Below, piece by piece: positions 60,201 to 64,000 of a stretch of 64,000 nt of DNA (position 1 is its first letter; every line of letters starts with the position of its first letter). The DNA is from Macrolepiota albuminosa (Eukaryota; Basidiomycota; Agaricomycetes; Agaricales; Agaricaceae): contig JAMWFC010000122.1 of assembly GCA_027475525.1 (NCBI GenBank), positions 744,001-808,000 of the forward strand, in the 5' to 3' direction. The notes under the pieces were generated by a model. That model had not been told where the DNA came from. It ran no database searches and saw only the letters and a program-made list of their open reading frames with translations. Both the position numbers and the translations under genes were made by a program.

Positions 60201-61928
60201 CGAGCGTTTAAAGCATGCGACACCTCGGGATCTTCTAAGGACGCTAGAATCTTCGTACCCAAGATCATTAAGTGCTTTGGATATCCCTGCCTCCCTAGAA
60301 ACTTTCCCGCGCCTCCCGTTCTCGAGCGACTCGGCTGTCTGGGGAAAAGTTCAAGGTCACGGGTACTGTAAAGTGGACGATTTTTATCCAATTTCCGATA
60401 TGCGATGGAATCTTGCTTCCACCAGTGGCACCCACCATTACTGGCACATCGACGCCAATGGTTTTGCTACGTTCGTCTTCATCGAGACTGGCGCGAAGTT
60501 GTGGTTCGTGGCGGCGCCCAAGTCTGGAAATTACGATGACTTCGGAGCATGGGACCTTTACGTTAACGATTTCTACACCAGAAAGCCAAACGATGAAAAG
60601 TGGGACGTCGAGCTCCTTGTTCTGCAGCCGGGTTCCATGCTGTTTGTCAACTGATTATTTCTTTTCCTTGTATTATTTACTGATAATGTATTATTACAGC
60701 ATCATGCGCCCGTGCTTGCCTCATGCCGTAGTTACTCCAATACCTACAATATGCCGTGGGGGTCATTTCTACAATACATCGACTCTCGCTGCCTCAATAA
60801 TCGGCTTGTATCACCATTACATCGCTTCGACATCAATATCCAACACGGACCACGGTCCCGCATCAGACACGGTGCTGATGCGCCTCCTCACGTATTTCGT
60901 CCTTGTTCTCGTCGATTCGGTGACCGATCACGGTACGTGAAGTCATCGTCACATCTGTTTATACCATTCACGTATGTGCAGATTACGACAATGGTCACGT
61001 TCCGAACACAAACTCATGGGACGGCGTGCTGATACTTCTCCATTTATGCAACTATTTTGAATTGCATGATGCACTTGCGCCTTCGGACCATGCTTGGAAC
61101 GGCGATCTTCGATCCTTTGAGGTGTCCGTAAAAAACCGGGTCCGCGCACGAAGGCTGATGTACTGGTTCTTCTCCAATCACGAACTCGAAAGCGAGTCCG
61201 ATGGCAGTATCATAACGGGTCTGCCTGCGCTTGAACACATATCGTCTCGGTTCCTGGCTATCCATGCTTGTGTACTTATGCACTACAAAAAAATCGCATG
61301 GCTGAATCATATACGCGGTTCCGACGCAGATACACCCCCGTCAACAACTTGTATCAATATCCAATCCGTCCTCCGTGACGGACCTGCCTGGAAGGCGTAC
61401 ACCCTTGTCCGTCCGCGTCTTGGTGCTTCCGATGTCGATCCTGCTGAATTAACGTTTGCCTGGAGGGGCAGCCGATACATTATTCGCAAAGTTCCAACAG
61501 TTGACTTCCGTGAGTGTTTTCCGCATATAAGTTCTGACATTTTTTCATACTTCCTCAGCTTATCCGTACATCGATGGTTATGTTTGGCGGGATTCCACGA
61601 TTGCACGCCAACTCGGCGTCACACTCACAAATTTCAATCCCCGACGCGAAGAAGACGCTGACTTGTCTTGCTGGGTCGAATTTTCTGTCGATGAATTAAA
61701 AACTTACAATGCCTGCCCCGAGGCCGGTTATATCAGTGACACCCCCCCCGAATCTCCCGTTCTCGCTCCTACAGATACGCCCCGTAGTCCCAGCCAAGCA
61801 AGTGATAAATCGAGTAGCTCAAGCAGTGAAGACGAATCATCAGACAGGCCTGGTAAGTTGCTCAGTACAGGTGTCGATATTGTACTCATTCGCTTAATCT
61901 AGCTGCTAAGCGAATCCGACGGTCGTAG
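57272..61928 (+). CDS. JmjC-domain protein carried by the large element
   Basis: Twelve-exon model: 57272-57694, 57744-57989, 58028-58344 (frame uncertain near 58150-58180), 58399-59637, 59687-59824, 59877-60120, 60182-60641, 60700-60932, 60982-61509, 61559-61852, 61903-61928; the third block may be two exons. About 1,380 residues. The middle has acidic repeats (MDVSPDISNN, MDVSPVISNR, MDVAPDVSNC) and a nuclear signal KGKRRKSARIAAKNKRR. The JmjC core has iron ligands His and Asp in HYWHIDANGFATF (60445, 60451), the 2-oxoglutarate Lys in GAKLWF (60496) and the distal His in RPCLPHAVVTP (60722). JmjC enzymes are Fe(II)/2-oxoglutarate oxygenases, often histone demethylases. A TGA at 57524-57526, where CGA would fit, stops the frame early, so this copy may be inactive. 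The C-terminus ends AAKRIRRS. Confidence 0.8.
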
Positions 61929-62256
61929 CGTTTGTTATTTGTTGTAGTTTATGTCGCCACCTTTTTTTAGTCCGTTTGTCCAATTATCGTGTATACCATC
62001 AAACAAGACGGTAACAACATCCAGTGTCTGAAACAAATAAGATTGGTAAATTGTTTACCGCGCAGAAGACGGTAAAAACGCTCGATCCAATATTTATGTC
62101 ACGCTAGAGTAACCTGCTGTTGTAAGCTGCTCCAGCAGCGGTTTATGTAAGCTGACACTACAGCAACAGTTTATGTAAGCCGATGCTCCATCAGTAGGTT
62201 ATGTAAGCTGATGCTCCAGCAGTCGTTTACATAATCTACCACTTCCATTAACGTGA
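61929..62256. repeat. Gene-end spacer with ~30-bp tandem repeats
   Basis: Between the converging JmjC and helicase 3' ends. Four units (about 62120-62230) resemble GTAAGCTGATGCTCCAGCAG. Left counterpart at 10410-10525. Confidence 0.7.
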
Positions 62257-64000
62257 TCAATCTCTCCTGATGTATACAGCCAACGTGGCTGTCCTGGAAT
62301 TGCACTTTGACATATCAATCAAGCTCATAGATTCACTTTCCTTTGTCATTTTATATCCAGTTGTCAATCCGTCATGATGCCAAGACTCGTTAGATGAAGA
62401 TACGTAGCGGCTTGAAAAATGAGAGTTGCCAAAATATATAACTCCTTTTAGTGTGTACTTACTCACCCTCGAAGAATCAACGGTCGTGATTTCAAGCCTC
62501 TTATCCACGTCGACTGATACACTTGATATATCGAAATAGATAATCGGAGGGGCCATCAGAAACTGAGAAACCTTGATTAGTCGTCTCGCACATGAATCAC
62601 ACCTTGTGCTTGTATAGCACCAAAAGTCATCAACATGCTCACGAATGGATGGTCTTCCTGGCGTCAGTATGATCATTACTGATTTCGATTTCACTCTCCG
62701 ACGGGCCGTGGCATGGTGAGCTGGACAGACCATAAACGAATCAAGCACATCTGACACGTTGACAGATAGTTCGTTAATCAAAGAGTGTACAGACGTGTAT
62801 TCACCAAACGGGAACTCTCTGTGATTCCTCTGAGACAGCTTGGTCCGAAGCCATTCCCTGGTCTCCTCAAGGGCCTCATGATCTCCCGGGGCGATACTAT
62901 GGAAATCCTTCACTAGATGTTTGTTTAGACGCGGGCTCAATGCACTAAGCTTTCGAGACCATTCTAGAGGATCTTCTCGCCATAAATTGTATATAATAGA
63001 CAATACAGAATCGTATGCGCAACTGTTCAGCTTCCATGAACAGGCAAAGGGGGGACAAGTACCTTGCAAAATAGACAGACTATCTGCGTGACTCAACCGT
63101 CGGCGTTTGCTTGGACCATGCTCAATGTCTTCCTGCATCTTCCGTTTTCCTGTGCTGCATGGATCCTTGTATACCTTGGCCCCTCTGGCAGGGATGAAAG
63201 TGTTTTTGGGCAATGGCCTTTCTTGTAGCGGCCTCTCTCTTGATATTATATGCCAATTGATATCTATGTACCCTGAATCATCAAATTGATCGTTTTTACC
63301 CCATCTCAGGGACGGATGCAAATGAGGAGGAAAGTATGTGTCACTTTTGCATTGTCTAAACGATGCTATCAAATCGGACCGTCTTGGAGCGTCATGGAAA
63401 CCCTTTGGCAGCTTCCCTACATACCTCAGCCTCGTTATCTCATCCAGCAACTCTAAATCCCGGAACTCCTGACGTAGTGCGCCAGTTGCTTTTCCTTGAA
63501 TGACGGTTCTGTCAAATCCACGTATTATAATAGTGCCGGCTGCAGTAGCGCTTCGGGACAGTGCTGTATAGTAAGCCTGATGGGATTGACATTTGAACAA
63601 GTCAACAGGATTAAAAGGCCTAGTCTTCCCTTGGCTAGCGTAATCGGTTATAGCATAGTTGACGAGTATTTCGATTTGTGATCGCGAAATTGTAATCTTT
63701 TGGTCGTTAGGTAGACTGCATTCAGTCGAAACAGTGCTTCTAGTTATTGGTACTACGTCTTCAGGAAGACCTTCTATTTGTACGTGATGCGGTGGATTCT
63801 TCAGTTTTACAAACAGCGTGTCTATCATACGTTGACCAACAGAACCCGTACATGACTTCCATCCATATACGTAACCTTCTTGACCATTTGTGATACAGAG
63901 CTCGGTGGCAATGTTAGTCTTAATGATAATAGGTAAGTCGACGCATAGCGACAGTTTGCCTGCAACTTGACCAGATGTGGATGACGGAGGCTGCTCCCAT
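62257..64000 (-). CDS. PIF1-like helicase / USP-like peptidase, 3' part (runs off the window)
   Basis: Open from the right edge to the stop at 62257 on the minus strand (over 580 codons), in phase with the left copy. Helicase motif IV-VI region: NGQEGYVYGWKSC, TDYASQGKTRPF and AYYTALSRSATAAGTIII. After a basic linker (GKRKMQEDIEHGPSKRRRLS) the C-terminal domain has a Cys box NSCAYDSVLSI, a CxxC (RCDSCARRL) and a His box VIYFGNSHFSSRY with WHHDG. That arrangement resembles ubiquitin-specific (C19) cysteine peptidases, inferred from motif order only. Helicase plus peptidase on one polypeptide suggests a transposon Rep-helicase relative such as Helitron-type elements that carry an OTU/USP-type domain. 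Intact in this copy. Confidence 0.85.
   Translation of the reverse strand, partial: WEQPPSSTSGQVAGKLSLCVDLPIIIKTNIATELCITNGQEGYVYGWKSCTGSVGQRMIDTLFVKLKNPPHHVQIEGLPEDVVPITRSTVSTECSLPNDQKITISRSQIEILVNYAITDYASQGKTRPFNPVDLFKCQSHQAYYTALSRSATAAGTIIIRGFDRTVIQGKATGALRQEFRDLELLDEITRLRYVGKLPKGFHDAPRRSDLIASFRQCKSDTYFPPHLHPSLRWGKNDQFDDSGYIDINWHIISRERPLQERPLPKNTFIPARGAKVYKDPCSTGKRKMQEDIEHGPSKRRRLSHADSLSILQGTCPPFACSWKLNSCAYDSVLSIIYNLWREDPLEWSRKLSALSPRLNKHLVKDFHSIAPGDHEALEETREWLRTKLSQRNHREFPFGEYTSVHSLINELSVNVSDVLDSFMVCPAHHATARRRVKSKSVMIILTPGRPSIREHVDDFWCYTSTRCDSCARRLIKVSQFLMAPPIIYFDISSVSVDVDKRLEITTVDSSRVSKYTLKGVIYFGNSHFSSRYVSSSNESWHHDGLTTGYKMTKESESMSLIDMSKCNSRTATLAVYIRRD

Larger units (their letters stand above)
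54486..64000 (-). mobile_element. Right arm of the inverted repeat: better preserved large element
   Basis: This arm carries a small spliced gene (minus), ~171-bp repeats, a JmjC gene (plus) and a helicase/peptidase gene (minus) running off the edge. It is the reverse-complement partner of 8017-16353. CG content is much higher than in the left copy. The end at 54486 lies directly against a LINE. I see neither a Helitron CTRR-type end nor clear terminal inverted repeats (the other end is outside), so the superfamily is open; the helicase points to a Helitron-like origin. Confidence 0.8.

Overview
This is a eukaryotic window, almost certainly from a mushroom-forming basidiomycete (Agaricomycetes). 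The pointers are dense spliced genes with ~50-nt GT-AG introns, FunK1-type kinases, a Zn2Cys6/fungal_trans regulator, a 4CXXC_R1 zinc-finger protein, chromodomain Ty3/gypsy and Ty1/copia elements, a Tad-like LINE and a Tc1 element. No bacterial operons, CRISPR array or rRNA genes are visible.

Layout. 1-6280: 3' part of a chromodomain Ty3/gypsy element (RNase H, integrase, chromodomain), then a ~980-residue unknown ORF and a candidate 3' LTR. 6281-16353: a decayed copy of a large mobile element carrying a PIF1-like helicase fused to a USP-like cysteine peptidase, a JmjC gene and a small spliced gene. 16354-20213: Ty1/copia relic with 3' LTR, followed by a fragment copied from the zinc-finger gene at 32 kb. 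20.76-28.73 kb: three tandem FunK1 kinase genes on the minus strand, the middle one apparently a pseudokinase, with a fourth fragment at 30.6 kb. 32.08-45.83 kb: ordinary single-copy genes, all on the plus strand (4CXXC_R1 zinc-finger protein, haloacid dehalogenase type II, Zn2Cys6 regulator, DUF1917 protein, LanC-like protein) plus an intron-containing tRNA-Glu(CTC) on the minus strand. 47.1 kb: a small secreted-protein candidate. 47.8-54.5 kb: an internally deleted copia element, a 1.68-kb Tc1 element with ~220-bp inverted termini, and a dead LINE. 54486-64000: a second, much better preserved copy of the large element in the opposite orientation, running off the right edge.

The two large-element copies form an inverted pair of 8-9.5 kb enclosing about 38 kb. 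They differ mainly by CG to TG/CA transitions in the left copy, as expected from cytosine-methylation decay or a RIP-like process. The right copy predicts a nearly intact 12-exon JmjC gene (one stop, one frame problem) and an open helicase/peptidase frame.

A technical signal cuts across everything: ten direct tandem duplications of unrelated sequences, every one with a period of exactly 77 bp. They break the reading frames of the zinc-finger gene and of the gypsy-associated ORF, and removing one copy restores the frame in each. This is best explained by uncollapsed k=77 contig overlaps in the assembly, not by biology. All exon models are hand-derived from the sequence; no database search or alignment program was run.
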